From: Ypsolopha sequella
Taxonomy: Eukaryota; Arthropoda; Insecta; Lepidoptera; Ypsolophidae
Assembly: GCA_934047225.1 (NCBI GenBank)
Contig: OW203983.1
Span: forward strand, 2,046,001-2,110,000
Direction: 5' to 3'
Length of the DNA stretch: 64,000 nt
The translations under genes were made by a program, and so were the position numbers. Shown piece after piece: positions 44,886 to 55,574 of this stretch. The stretch's first letter is position 1. Each line of letters opens with the position of its first letter. Below the pieces are notes generated by a model that saw only the letters and a program-made list of their open reading frames with translations, did not search any database and was not told the origin of the DNA.

Positions 44886-45670
44886 AAACCGGCCAAGTAC
44901 GAGTCAGACCTAGGGTTCCGTATTGTGGATGATAAATTTAATTTTGTCATTTTTTTTCGTGAATTTATCAACCGCTTTATTTTTCCTCTAATTTTTACGT
45001 AAACACATATTACCATGATTTATTTCATATTTTTTGGTCCAGCTGTCTTGGAGATAAGGGGGGGACATACATTTGTTATAGTTTTTCAAGGATTTCTCGG
45101 GAATTGATGCAATTAAATATAGCCAAAGTATACATTTTGACAATTAGATTTCTAATACCTACAATTTGATACCCATGTTGTATTTTTTAATAACATTTTT
45201 TTATTTATTTTACTTTTTTATTAAATTTCTCATTTAAGCTCAACTTTTTTTAAATTGCTGTAGTTTTCCTGTAATTGACCAGATATGATCTATAATCGAC
45301 ATTTTTTTCATATTTTTCGGTTTACCAGTTTTGGAGATAAGGGGGGAACATAAATATTTTTGTGTTTTTTTAAGGTTTCTCGAAATCAGTGCCAGTAAAT
45401 ATAAAAAAGGTATATATTTTTACAATCATCTTTTTAATATTTACAATTTGATACCCATATTGTATTTTTAGGATAATATTTTTATTTTTCTCTATTTTGT
45501 TTTGGAAATATTTTGAACAATTTCAAATTTTTCATATATTTTTTGACACCATGATATGTAGGCAAATGTGCTAAAGTTATGAGGCTGTGACATACGGACG
45601 GACGGACGGACAACGGAGACTCACCATAAAGGTTCCTTTTGTACCTTTTACCTACTATGGAACCCTAAAA
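44886..45670 (+). repeat. TCCGTA repeat, near full-length plus copy
   Basis: Head AAAACCGGCCAAGTACGAGT, AGGGTTCCGTATTGTGGAT, doubled middle, GGACGGACGGACGGACAACG, end TACTATGGAACCCTAAAA. More TCCGTA scraps follow at 45778-45800 and 45908-45930. Confidence 0.75.
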
Positions 45671-45929
45671 AGTAGCATTTTTTAACGTTCTTATCTCCGA
45701 AACGCGAATACCGAAAAATATGAAAAAGCTCATGGTAACTATGTAAATATTACAGGAAAGCTATAGCGGTTAAGATTTTAGGGTTCCGTACTCAGTGGGA
45801 GCCGCGAATTGTTAGCCAGGTGCTACCATTTCAGTGGCTTGTTTTTATCGCCTGAATGACGCTATGGCATCTATCTATACACATTGTTGTTATTTACCAT
45901 TAAGTTTTGAGGGTTCCGTACCCGTATTG

Positions 45930-46244
45930 TAGGTATTCTTTAAGTATAATTGTTGTTAATTAAAGAATCATTGCAAGAAAACTATTGTACTATTGTCCTC
46001 TTTTCTCGGATCGCGCATTGTGTGCAAACTTGTAATCTGTTGTTAATTTATAAAATTTCTTTAAAAATTCAAGTAACAGAAGAGTGCGTGTTCAATTTGT
46101 CCATTATTAACCGACACCTATTAACGCGAGATCTACTCGCAAGCGTGGCTCTTGAAGATTGGTCACAAACAGTCAAGAGACCGCAATCACTCAAACTGTG
46201 AACTAACTTTCGACACATAAAACAAAAATTACACATACATAAAA
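45930..46244 (+). other. probable 5' UTR of the ORF1 remnant
   Basis: Non-coding sequence leading into the ORF1 start at 46245; the frame at 45950-46201 has no motif. The assignment is by position only. Confidence 0.3.
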
Positions 46245-46790
46245 ATGAGTTCTCCGCTAGCATCGGGAAAAACCAACTCAGAACCATACTTGCCCTCAGC
46301 AATGAATGAATTCCCGAACCATGTCTCTCTTAGAGCCAAGAAGGGAAGATTGGTAAATACGACAAGTGATGATCTCTCTGAATTTAAACAGGAAATGAGA
46401 GAATTGTTCAAGGAATGGGCTACCCAAAATGATAACCTGTTTAAAAAAACTTTATCCAATACTACAATGGATACAATCTAGCAACGCAAATATCGAAACA
46501 TCAATATCCTATCTCGCCCAGCAAAACGACGAACTGAAAAAAAAAGTCGAAATGTTGGAACAACAAGAAAAAAACAAGGATGAGCATATTGTCATACTTG
46601 AAGACAAAATAGAAGTATAACGCGTGGGAGTCGAAACAAAAGCCTGGAAATAAAAAACATCCCTATGGAGCAAAAGGAAACTAAAATCTCGACTTTGATA
46701 GATCACATATCTCGGACATTTTCAAAGTGATCTCGATTCTCGGACTCATCATAATGATCTTCTTCCTGGCGTAAACTATACAACTCTCAG
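46245..46790 (+). pseudogene. non-LTR retrotransposon ORF1 remnant (coiled coil, Baculo_FP-like)
   Basis: The ATG at 46245 opens a Ser/Pro-rich N terminus. EFKQEMRELFKEWATQNDNL and, after a frame change near 46470, NIETSISYLAQQNDELKKKV and the following Lys/Glu-rich heptads form a coiled coil. Past a stop at 46618 another frame reads a LEIKNIPMEQKETK-like block, the pattern shared by insect retrotransposon ORF1 proteins and the baculovirus FP domain. At least two frameshifts and a stop make it dead. It ends where a BEL-like gag starts on the other strand. Confidence 0.6.
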
Positions 46791-47272
46791 TGTCGCTTGT
46801 CAATGATTTCCCATTTCACCTTCAAAGTTTTCAGATAATCCTCCATTTCCCATCTCTCTACAGTTTTCTCCATATTTCTCTTCGTCATAGTTCTCTCGAA
46901 AGCCCTAAAATTAGATCTTTGTTGCCTCAGTATCTCAGTTGTCTTGTGTGTTGTCGGATTTTCAACACTTGTTTCCTCTTCCATAGTTTTTCCAGCCTTC
47001 GAAGTTAATTCAAGTAAACCCAGAATAGCTTTTTTTGTTTTCTGGTACATATTTTTAGTCTGCTTAAACACCTGTTTCGTAAAATATTCATAGGGCTGGG
47101 TCAGTTTTTTGTAGAAGTTCCACAAGCCTGACCTCAAAATCGTCCCCTTGGTTTTCCAGCGACACAATCCGCGTTGTTAAATAGTCCACAGTTTTCCTCG
47201 CCTTCCCGTCCTTCCCAAAGTTCTCGCAGTCTCTTAATATTTTCATATCCCTGAATACGTAAATCTTCCATC
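46787..47272 (-). pseudogene. BEL/Pao-like gag fragment
   Basis: The minus ATG at 47272 begins MEDLRIQGYENIKRLRELWE. A frame change follows near 47170, and the second frame carries FYKKLTQPYEYFTKQVFKQT, then EILRQQRSNFRAFERTMTKR and TVERWEMEDYLKTLKVKWEI. The R-x-x-I/N-F-x-x-F(E) motif followed by a long charged helical region fits the N-terminal gag of insect BEL/Pao elements. It lies just inside a putative LTR (47639-47906, same strand), with a leader of about 365 bp. It is truncated at about 46787; no pol is present. Confidence 0.5.
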
Positions 47273-47638
47273 TTTAGTTAAATAGATGTGTTCGAGCACG
47301 TAGCTAAAGTCCACTCCCCAGTTAGATTTTTGACGTCAAATTCCGTTACAGTTCAATCTCAAAGTTACTTCGTAAAGTTTTTCACTGACACAGTTCCTCT
47401 AACCCACTAGACTTTCCGATAATTCACAGTTCTTCTCAGTATATAACCACAGCTACAGTTACAGAGTCACTTTAGGTAGGTACTGTACCTCTTTTAGTTA
47501 CACAGTTAATTTTTCCGCCGACGGATGGAGTCCTTCAACGTAGTAGATCACAGTTTCCAGAGCCTGCTAGTTCCAGTCTTCTTTCGTACCTCGACGTATT
47601 TCCCCGAAGAAGTCCTGGTGCTCGAAGGGCCCAACTGA

Positions 47639-47906
47639 TGTATGGTCAGGGTGATCAATTCTGGCCGTACGATTGCTGTTATCGTTAAATGAAGTGGAGT
47701 GTTGTAGAAAGTGGAAACAGACTGGTAGTTTGAAGATGGTTTATTATAGAGAAAAGTAGTTTTCTCTAGCTGTGATCTCTACGGTAGCTAAGTAGTTACT
47801 CAGTTGATAAATAAATAAAATGTATAAAGTGAAGTAATAACATCACGTACACGCTGGACATGACTAGGTCACAACGTAGCAGAATGTACGGAAGGTTGTC
47901 CGTACA
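47639..47906 (-). repeat. putative LTR of the BEL/Pao-like element
   Basis: On minus it begins TGTACGGACAACCTTCC and ends GACCATACA, so it has TG...CA ends. On its outer side it meets TCCGTA-repeat sequence abruptly at 47907. No partner LTR is seen in the window, so the boundaries are inferred from the ends and context. Confidence 0.4.
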
Positions 47907-48425
47907 GGCCAGCTATGATCTATAATCGACATTTTTTTTCGGTCCACCGGAGATAAGGACATGCACTTTTTTGTGGTTATTCCAAGATTTCTCGAAATAG
48001 ATGCAAGTAAATATAGCCAAGTTATATATTTTTGCAAGGAACTCTTTATTACCTACAATATGATACCCACAATGTATTATTATAAAATATTTTTTAATTT
48101 ATTTTACTTTTTAGGATTCCGTAGTCAACAACAAGGAACCCTTATAGTTTCGCCATGACCGTCTGTCTGACTGTCTATCTGTCCGCGGCTTAGCATAGAG
48201 ACTAGTTATTAGTACTAGAAAGCTGTAATTTGGCATGGGTATACATATTTATTACGCCGATAAAGTGGTACAGTAAAATTTTGAAAAAAAAAATTTTAAT
48301 GTTACCTCCCTTAGACGTTAGGATGTTTTTTTTTCTCGTCTAGTGTGGGATGTCATTGGATAGGTAATTTAAAATATTGGGGGTGTGAGAAGACCATTTT
48401 CGATCCAGGGTTCCGTTTTCGAAAT
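47907..48425 (+). repeat. TCCGTA-type repeat fragments
   Basis: 47907-48110 is the middle of the standard repeat (CTATGATCTATAATCGAC...). 48112-48425 is another type: GGATTCCGTAGTCAACAACA, AGGAACCCTTATAGTTTCGC, GTCTGTCTGACTGTC..., up to CAGGGTTCCG. Confidence 0.6.
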
Positions 48426-48660
48426 ATTAAACTTTCGAAATATTAATTTCGTTATGTATACTATAACTAGTATACATAACGAAATTAGAAAGAAAACTAT
48501 CACAGCTAAGTAGGCTTTACAAGTTAACGAGTACAGATCGCGCCAAACTTTTAGTCCCCTCTAAACACGGAGCGATTCGCATCAGCAGGAACAAAATGAA
48601 TGGGCCGTTCTTGGGAAGAGCAACTTCCGAGCGGACTAGAAGCTTGGCGCGATCTGTATT
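48425..48660 (+). repeat. dispersed repeat R, plus copy, with palindromic flank
   Basis: A perfect palindrome TTATGTATACTATAACTAGTATACATAA lies at about 48453-48480. Then come AACTATCACAGCTAAGTAGG, TTTACAAGTTAAC and CGCGCCAAACTTTTAGTCCC, the inverse of 42385-42515. Confidence 0.6.
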
Positions 48661-48664
48661 ATTA

Positions 48665-49062
48665 TAGATAATGGTACGGAACCCTTCGTGCGCGAGTCCG
48701 ACTCGCACTTGGCCGGTTTGTTATATTTGTCATTTGTGTTTTTTGTTGTTTTTCAAATATTTCTCGAAACCAGTGCCAGTAAATATACTAAAAATATACA
48801 TTTTAACAAGCAGCTTTTTAATATCTACAATTTGATGCCCATAGTGTATTTTTAGGATAATATTTTTTATTTTTCTCTCTTTTGTTTTGGAAATATTCTG
48901 AACAATTAACATTTTTTTACGCTGTATTATGTGAGTAAATTAATGCTGTTTTTGTACCAAATTTCAAGTGTTTACCTTAAACGGTGCTAAAGTTATGAGA
49001 CTGTGATACGGACGGACGGACAATGGACTCTCACCATAAAGGTTCCTTTTGTACCTTTTAGA
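48665..49062. repeat. TCCGTA repeat pieces hosting the mariner-type insertion
   Basis: 48665-48720 is a minus head of the short subfamily (GGTACGGAACCCTTCGTGCG...CACTTGGCCGG). 48725-49062 is a plus distal half, whose last bases TACGGAACCCTAAAAAC lie at 50971-50987 beyond the inserted transposon. Confidence 0.7.
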
Positions 49063-49064
49063 TA

Positions 49065-49099
49065 TAGTACATTTCAAATACCATGGCCCGATTCCACTT
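49065..49099 (+). repeat. left TIR of the mariner-type transposon
   Basis: 35 bp, one mismatch to the inverse of 50933-50967. Confidence 0.9.
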
Positions 49100-49295
49100 A
49101 AGACGGTCATTAGGTGTTAACAATAGGATTAGTGATAACAAAAGATACCTGGCCAGACCCTTTTGCGGTGTGGTATTTTACACGCAACCTAATGATCTTG
49201 ATCGTTTAACCAAGTAATCTTTATGAATGTAAACAATATTTCATGTTAGTTGTCATCTGACTACGTTAGTGATTACACGTATACTGTCAATAACA

Positions 49296-50624
49296 ATGTT
49301 TCGACCTTGGGTAACATCCATAAGTGACCCGTCTAGTGGTGAAGTTAGTTCGCAGCAACGTAAGAAAAGATTTTTAAGCAAGGACGCTCAAGATGTGGTG
49401 ATAAGTGTTTATAAAACTTTGTTAAATCGAATGGGCGAAAAAGGTGTAATTAAAGAAACATCGATATTCACCAACGTTCCGGAAAGGACAGTTAAAAGGA
49501 TTGTCTCATCACCCTCATCAGGACCAAGATATCTTCCCCGAACACGAATAAAAGCTTCTTTTACAAAAATTGATAATTTTACAGAAGAATTTGTGAAGAG
49601 AACTGTATACGACTTTTATCGAAAAAATGAAGTTCCAACGCTCACAGAGATTCATCAAACATTATTAGCAAGCGATGTGGGCTTTCCATATTCAGAAACG
49701 ACACTATGGAGACTTTTACGAAAACTTGGTTTTAAATATGGAAAGTTAAATGAAAGAAGAATCATAATGAAAACTTCACGGCTTAAAAAATTAAGAGAAG
49801 AATTTATTACCAGTATAAGACTAAAGAGGTCTTCAGGAAAAAGTATTGTATATTTGGACGAGACTTGGTTTGACACCCACGATACATTGAAAAAAGGATA
49901 CAGGGACAATTCTCAAAATCGTTCGACAAATACTCCATGTTCAAGAGGCAAACGTTTAATTATATTGCACGCAGGCACTGAAAATGGTTGGATTCCAAGG
50001 GCTCTTCTTGTCTCGAGCAAACATTTGAAAAACTCAAGTGCAGACTATCACGAAGACATGTGTTCGGAATTGTTCGAAAGATGGTTCATAGAGCAGCTTT
50101 TACCCAATATCCCTGCCAACAGCGTTATCGTTATGGATAATGCGTCTTATCATAGCCGGCAAGATGAAAAAATTCCCAACACAAATACAAGAAAAGCGAT
50201 TATAATAGCTTTTTTAAGAAGGCGTCATGTTACTATACCTGAGAAAATAACTATTAAGAAGTTGTTGGAAATTGTAGAAAATCAAAAGTTTGAAAAGAAA
50301 TACGTCATCGACAAAATAGCGGCTGAGGCTGGGCATGAAATTTTAAGGCTTCCCCCCTATTATTGTATGTTAAACCCAATCGAGCTTATGTGGAGTCATG
50401 TGAAAAAACAAATTCGTAAGACGAACATTACACCAACAGTGGGTGATACCGTAATTCAAAATTTAAGAACTGTGGTAGACAATACGAACCCCACGCTTTG
50501 GAAAAATGCTTGTGAGCATGTCATCAAAGTGGAGAACGACTTTTTAACCCACCCTGTGTATCCATTCATCATAAACACCTGCGAAACCTCAAGTTCGGAA
50601 GAAAATATGTCAGAAAGCGAATGA
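49296..50624 (+). CDS. DDE transposase with long D-E spacing (ITm superfamily)
   Basis: The first in-frame ATG is 49296 (ACAATGT, with A at -3), giving 442 residues; the frame is open back to 49269 but without an ATG. The N terminus holds helix-turn-helix-like stretches, including VPERTVKRIVSS (residues about 61-72) and SETTLWRLLRKLGF (about 133-146). The catalytic core has VYLDETWF (D188), VIVMDNASYHS (D281) and YYCMLNPIELMWSHVKKQIR (E363). The YLDETWF, MDNA(S)YH and NPIE boxes identify the IS630-Tc1-mariner group. D281 and E363 are separated by 81 residues, far more than the 34-41 usual for Tc1/mariner; the spacer holds a Lys-rich helical insert (about 295-345). This recalls the described DD82E 'Sailor' group, but the protein is shorter than I remember for that group. 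It is intact. Confidence 0.88.
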   Translation: MFRPWVTSISDPSSGEVSSQQRKKRFLSKDAQDVVISVYKTLLNRMGEKGVIKETSIFTNVPERTVKRIVSSPSSGPRYLPRTRIKASFTKIDNFTEEFVKRTVYDFYRKNEVPTLTEIHQTLLASDVGFPYSETTLWRLLRKLGFKYGKLNERRIIMKTSRLKKLREEFITSIRLKRSSGKSIVYLDETWFDTHDTLKKGYRDNSQNRSTNTPCSRGKRLIILHAGTENGWIPRALLVSSKHLKNSSADYHEDMCSELFERWFIEQLLPNIPANSVIVMDNASYHSRQDEKIPNTNTRKAIIIAFLRRRHVTIPEKITIKKLLEIVENQKFEKKYVIDKIAAEAGHEILRLPPYYCMLNPIELMWSHVKKQIRKTNITPTVGDTVIQNLRTVVDNTNPTLWKNACEHVIKVENDFLTHPVYPFIINTCETSSSEENMSESE

Positions 50625-50932
50625 ATCTTATATTTTTTATAATTAATGTACCTATATGTTAAACGTAAATCAATTAAGCTAGTCGTAACTTAAGTTATCT
50701 GAATGTCTGTACTTGTTAATTATTAGACGTTACATGTAATAAATATAAAGATACCATAGTATTATAATTAAACATTAATGTAAATAACTAATCATACGTA
50801 TTTTTATTTTCAAGTTCCAAAATTTCTTAGTCACGCTTTAGTTACATACAGATTGCACCGACGCGTGCCAATTTGAAGTGCTCCAAATTAGATAACAAAA
50901 GGCAAACATTATGAGCCCCATTGTTAAGTTTC

Positions 50933-50967
50933 AAGTGAAATCGGGCCATGGTATTTGAAATGTACTA
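50933..50967 (-). repeat. right TIR of the mariner-type transposon
   Basis: Ends GGTATTTGAAATGTACTA, followed by TA. Confidence 0.9.
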
Positions 50968-50987
50968 TACTACGGAACCCTAAAAAC

Positions 50988-52810
50988 ACATTAGGACTGT
51001 AGTCCTAATAGGAAGGATTGTAATAGGAAGCACAGATTTTCCTTAGAAAACGTTTTTTTTTTCCTTTCGTAATTATTTGTTACAATCAATTCTTATTTTT
51101 AGTCATCAATCATCATAATCAGTTATGAGCAAAACTTTAAATAAGTACTATTTTCAATACGGAACCCTAGGTGCACGAGTGGGACTCGCACTTGACCAGC
51201 TTGATCACTTTATTTTCGTCTGTTATATTAAGAGGCTCCACTATGCTAAATATCAGTTTTGCAGTGGATTCAGTTCCGTCAACGTAGACGGTAAAAATTT
51301 GAAAAAAATATGGCATGTTTTTTGACTCAATACAATTATGAATTACACTTTATAAATAAACATACTTTCAATCTTCTTTTAATTATATTACTTTTAAAAA
51401 AGCATGAATTTCACGAAAAAAGCGATTCAGTTTCCATATTTCAAACCCGCTTGAAACGAAACGAACACACACATATACTTACTAGAATAAACCGTCTCTA
51501 TTATATAAAGAAACTATAGTTAATGTCCTGATGTGGCCGCGATTTTAAAATAACTGAATTTTTGCGTGCGCGGCATCTGATTAGAGCAGGATAGACAGTT
51601 AAAACACAAAAGCATTAGAGCAGGACCGAATTTTAGCATTGTGCAGCCCCTTAATACAAGTGAAGGAATGAATCCAATAAATAATTAGTATGAAATTTTA
51701 AAAACAAAAACTAAAAAAATATTAAAAAAACAACACAGAACATAGAAATAGTTCCGTGATTCGAACTGTCAACCATTTGATTAAGAGGCGGTAGTATGCT
51801 CTTTGTGCTAATTGGAGCGATTGCTTGACATGTGAAGTTTAAGTACAAGTTACTATGCGTTACTAGACGAATGAATTAACCAATAAACGCCTTTATTGAG
51901 AGGAAATAGAGTTTTCCCTATTCGTCTAATTGACTTTGTCATTATGAAGCGTGTACGCTTCTTAGACAGAGATGCAGCAAGTGACAACAGCCTATCGTAC
52001 AAAACCGCCATTTTGTTAAACCGCACACACGTAAAGCATACTCACTCACGACGTATTAAAGTTTTATGATTTTTTTTTTAGTATGACATCCACAACTACA
52101 TGCATAGAGTGATGGACATTTATCTGAACTTTAAAAGCTAAAATAACCCAACTATTGTAGTAAAATATAATTTTTATTTAAATTAAAGACATTGACACTA
52201 TCGTTTAACCTTAATGAAGGATAATTTGATTTCTTATTAGATATTGTTACGTGTTTAAATCGTTTATTATTTGTTATTTTACTATACAGTGTGTCCCTCG
52301 TACAAGTGCACATCCGAAAAAGGGTGAAACTAGACCTTATTTTATCGACAAAAAAATGTTTTTTTTTTAGAAATTCTTTGTATATAAATTTACGTTTTAA
52401 ATTTTTTTTGCCTACCATGGAGACTATGTATAAAATATGTCATAACTTTTGACCTATCGCGAGTAATGCAATGAAATAAAACTGATAATCCTTAAGAATA
52501 GTTGCATACCAAATCAAAAACAAAACATAATCAACTACCGTTACCATAAAAATAATATCCTAAAAGATGATTTCTTTAAATTTTCTGTCTTTTTTTTTTT
52601 CAGTAATAGTAAGCTTTTTCAAAATAGTGTCCACATTTCACTGGACTTTTATTGCTATTTATCATTGCCTATTCCATTATCTTTCTAACAAAAAAAAATA
52701 CAACGTTCTATCATAAATACAATATTTTCTACGAGCGGTTAACCAAAGGCACTGCGCCCGCGTCCCATACAAAGACACCCAGGTGGAGTATTTTTTCAAG
52801 ATTAAAAAAA
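50988..52810. other. unassigned region with repeat scraps
   Basis: No gene. 51160-51195 is a TCCGTA head scrap (TACGGAACCCTAGGTGCACG). 51765-51785 (GTGATTCGAACTGTCAACC) reads on minus like a tRNA-type B box, possibly a SINE remnant. ACAGTGTGTCCCTCGTACAA at 52285 looks like a MITE end without a visible partner. Confidence 0.35.
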
Positions 52811-53297
52811 AATCAAAAAAAATATTTTTATTAATTTTACTTTTTTTTATATTTCTCATTTTTGCTCAATTTTTTTTTTGATCGCTATAGTTTTCCTGTA
52901 ATTGGCCAGTTACGATCTATAATCGTTTTTTTTTTCATATTTTTCGGTCCACCAGTTTCGGATTACCATATTTTTGTGTTTTTTTAAAGATTTCTTGAAA
53001 CCAGTGCCAGTAAATATCGTAAAAGTATATATTTTTACAATCATCTTTTTAATATCTTCAATTTGATATCCATATTGTATATTTAGGATATTATTGTTTA
53101 TTTTTCTCTCTTTTGTTTTGGAAATATTTTGACAATTTCAAATTTTTCATATTATTTTTTACACTTTGATATGTGCTATTTTTGTGCCAAATTTCATCAA
53201 GTTGGCTTTGACATACGGACGGACGGACGGACGGATGGACGGACAACCGAGTCTCACCATAAAGGTGCATTTTGTACCTTTTAGGTACGGAACCCTA
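52811..53297 (+). repeat. TCCGTA repeat, distal part
   Basis: From TTTTATTAATTTTACTTTTT through AATTGGCCAGTTACGATCTA, a GACG repeat at 53216-53245, and the end TTTTAGGTACGGAACCCTAA. Confidence 0.7.
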
Positions 53298-53339
53298 AAC
53301 ATGACGCATTCAGAGCAGTGTTGGTTGTGGCTCTCCTGT

Positions 53340-53870
53340 TATGTATAGTATAGTGCTTCGCCTCGGGTACGTGGGCGCGAACTGTTCGCCTCCTTACTGG
53401 TCGGCCGTAGCTTCAGGCTTCTGGCGGCGCTTCTTGCTGCGCTTCCAGCTTGGTCGAAGCTTCCAGGCGGTTTTTGCGACGGGCTTTGCCCTGCCACGAC
53501 ACCCGTCGGCGCCTTCCACCGCATCGGATGTATAGCGCGCTCGCTCGTTCAAAGCGCTCGACACTAGGTTCTTCCAATGCGCTCGATCACTGGCGCGGCT
53601 CCCCGCCTCCCCGCACACCGCCGTCGAGAGAGCGCATGCAAGTCACTCGAAGCCGGAAAAACGCGCGGGATGCGATCCATGGCCGGCCCTATACAACTTC
53701 ATACATTTGTTCTCTCCACCGGCGCCGTCGCAAGAAGAACCGCTTGGCGCGCCTCTCGAAGCCTGAAGCTATGGCCGAGGGGTTAGTTCGAAGGGTGCCA
53801 TCATCGACACTATTCTGAAAATGATAGCGGATAGAAATAACTGTCCGTAGATGAGACACTGCTGTGACAG
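53340..53870. other. GC-rich island of unknown origin
   Basis: GC- and CpG-rich (many GCGC, CGCG and GCCGGC motifs) within AT-rich surroundings. Frames are open on both strands (for example plus 53450-53818 and minus 53394-53618), are Arg-rich and show no recognised domain. The minus frame has a short RASDRAHWKNLV stretch that faintly recalls the end of some insect non-LTR ORFs. It could be a retrotransposon fragment, or a CpG-rich regulatory or exon region of a host gene. Confidence 0.35.
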
Positions 53871-53874
53871 GCAT

Positions 53875-54375
53875 ATAATGTCGTGTGGTTAAGTTTTATG
53901 TTACCATTTTATTGCTTCGTACATAAGTCTACGATTCTAGAAAAAAAAAAATCTACTCCCTTACTGCAATAAGGTAATTACAACATCATAAGTGGTTTTA
54001 TAAGTAAGTACCAACATTGTTTGACCGATGCTATACTATTACATTATAACACCGCAATTCTGCGCTGATTCTGCCTTTATTATAATACCGCTAATAGAGA
54101 ACCAATCACAAGGGATAACAGTCTGTCTTCATTTCTCAAGCCACGCCCTCTTCACTCTACTCGTCTCAGGCGGCTACATACTAATGGAGGTTCTGGTATC
54201 ATGACATGTATCACTAAAATATCATGACGAATGTTCTTGTTCTCATTTTTCGTGAAATTGTTTTTGATGGTCGTAGATAAAGTATTGTGTGCAACTGAAC
54301 ATAATTGGACATTGGGACACTCGTGCAAGCCTATTACGAAACTCACTTCGTTCATTTCGCAGCCAAGCACTCGTG
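53875..54375. other. unassigned sequence
   Basis: No gene or repeat recognised. Confidence 0.35.
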
Positions 54376-54377
54376 TC

Positions 54378-54560
54378 CCAATAGAATAGAATATAATTTA
54401 TTTCGCAAGAAGAGAGTACAGTACAGGTTACAATAATTTATAATTTATAAGTACTAATAACAAATGTACGCTGTTATCCTAGATAGGATTTTACGCCTGT
54501 AGTACGTAGTAATACTTTATATTCTCTGCCTGTAGTAAGGAATAACAGCCCCGTTTCCTT
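54378..54560 (-). mobile_element. 3' end of a non-LTR retrotransposon, reversed
   Basis: AATAGAATAGAATATAATTT is the inverse of a (TTCTA)n tail; a GC-poor 3' UTR follows (GGATTTTACGCCTGTAGTAC). No ORF remains. Confidence 0.4.
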
Positions 54561-55570
54561 GGAGGACAGAATGGGGTAAAAAACATTATGTACTTAGTTA
54601 ATTTGCTTAACAACATTAACTAGTTATAGGTAAAAGAGTGAGAATAAGCTATGTAAAGATAGGTATAATTTATGATGATAAGTATATATATATATCCATA
54701 TGTGTATGTAGGAGAGAGATAGAAGGTGGGTGTATGTGTGGCACGCATTCGAGATTGTATGGGTTTGAAAGAGAGGTTTAGGAGGTTGTCTGTTTATAAA
54801 AATATCCACATGCTATGTAGGTATAAGTTTTCATAAAGTTTTCAGTTTCATCATTATGTACATATTCTTCATAAGGAATGAACAAAGTTTATTTTTGCAG
54901 TGATAACGATTTAATCCGTAAATTGGGTAAGTGTAAGTTTATTTGAACTATGAATAGTTGTCTTATATTGAAAACTTTAACGTGATTGTATAATTTTGTT
55001 GTTGGGAAACGGATAGGACTAAAAGTAGCAGTGTCCCAATGTCTCGCATTATGTCACAGTTGCAAAAAAAAATTTTTTTTTTTTTGCTTATGTCCAGCAG
55101 TGGACGAACACAGGCTGCGAAATTGATTAATTGCTGACATATTAAATGAATTATCAGCAAAAATATCACTTTAAATAATTTGTACATTAACACATATTAT
55201 AAAATAGTTTATACTTTATATATTTCAGGTTAAATAACCAAAAAAATTTTTTTTCCTTTTTTCTTATAATGTGTTTAAGCCAAGGGATGTGTATAAAAAG
55301 TGTATTAAAACAGGTAGCTTGAAGTGCAGGCGACTGTACATGTCTGGTCAATATCGTCAAACCCATGAGTTCTTCTCCAGGTTCAAACTACTTGTACCCG
55401 AGAGATTGTGCCTTCAATTTTAGATTTTAGAAATTACATAATAATGCCTTGCGATAATATTCTAATAGTGTCAATAATATTTTTGCAATATGATTCCAAA
55501 TAAAACTCTAAAACTTTTCTTTATGAGATGGCACTACACTGCCAGTCAGTGATTTACTTAAATCAAAGAT
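54561..55570. other. unassigned sequence
   Basis: No gene. A TTTTGCTTATGTCCAGCAGTGGACGA scrap at about 55081-55107 is an RTE 3'-end relic. Confidence 0.35.
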
Positions 55571-55574
55571 AATA

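Larger units (their letters stand above)
49065..50967 (+). mobile_element. intact IS630/Tc1/mariner-type transposon with 35-bp TIRs
   Basis: The left end TAGTACATTTCAAATACCAT continues GGCCCGATTCCACTT. The right end is its exact inverse for 29 bp and 34 of 35 overall. TA duplications are at 49063-49064 and 50968-50969. Removing the element restores the usual end of the TCCGTA repeat. At 1903 bp with one uninterrupted transposase gene and nearly identical ends, it is a complete, possibly active autonomous copy. Confidence 0.92.

Noticed and set aside
49269..49295. N-terminal extension of the mariner-type transposase
   Set aside because: The codon at 49269 is GTG, not ATG; the first ATG in frame is 49296, with a good context.
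53450..53818. 122-codon frame in the GC-rich island
   Set aside because: Open frames are expected by chance in GC-rich DNA, the opposite strand is equally open, and no domain is visible.
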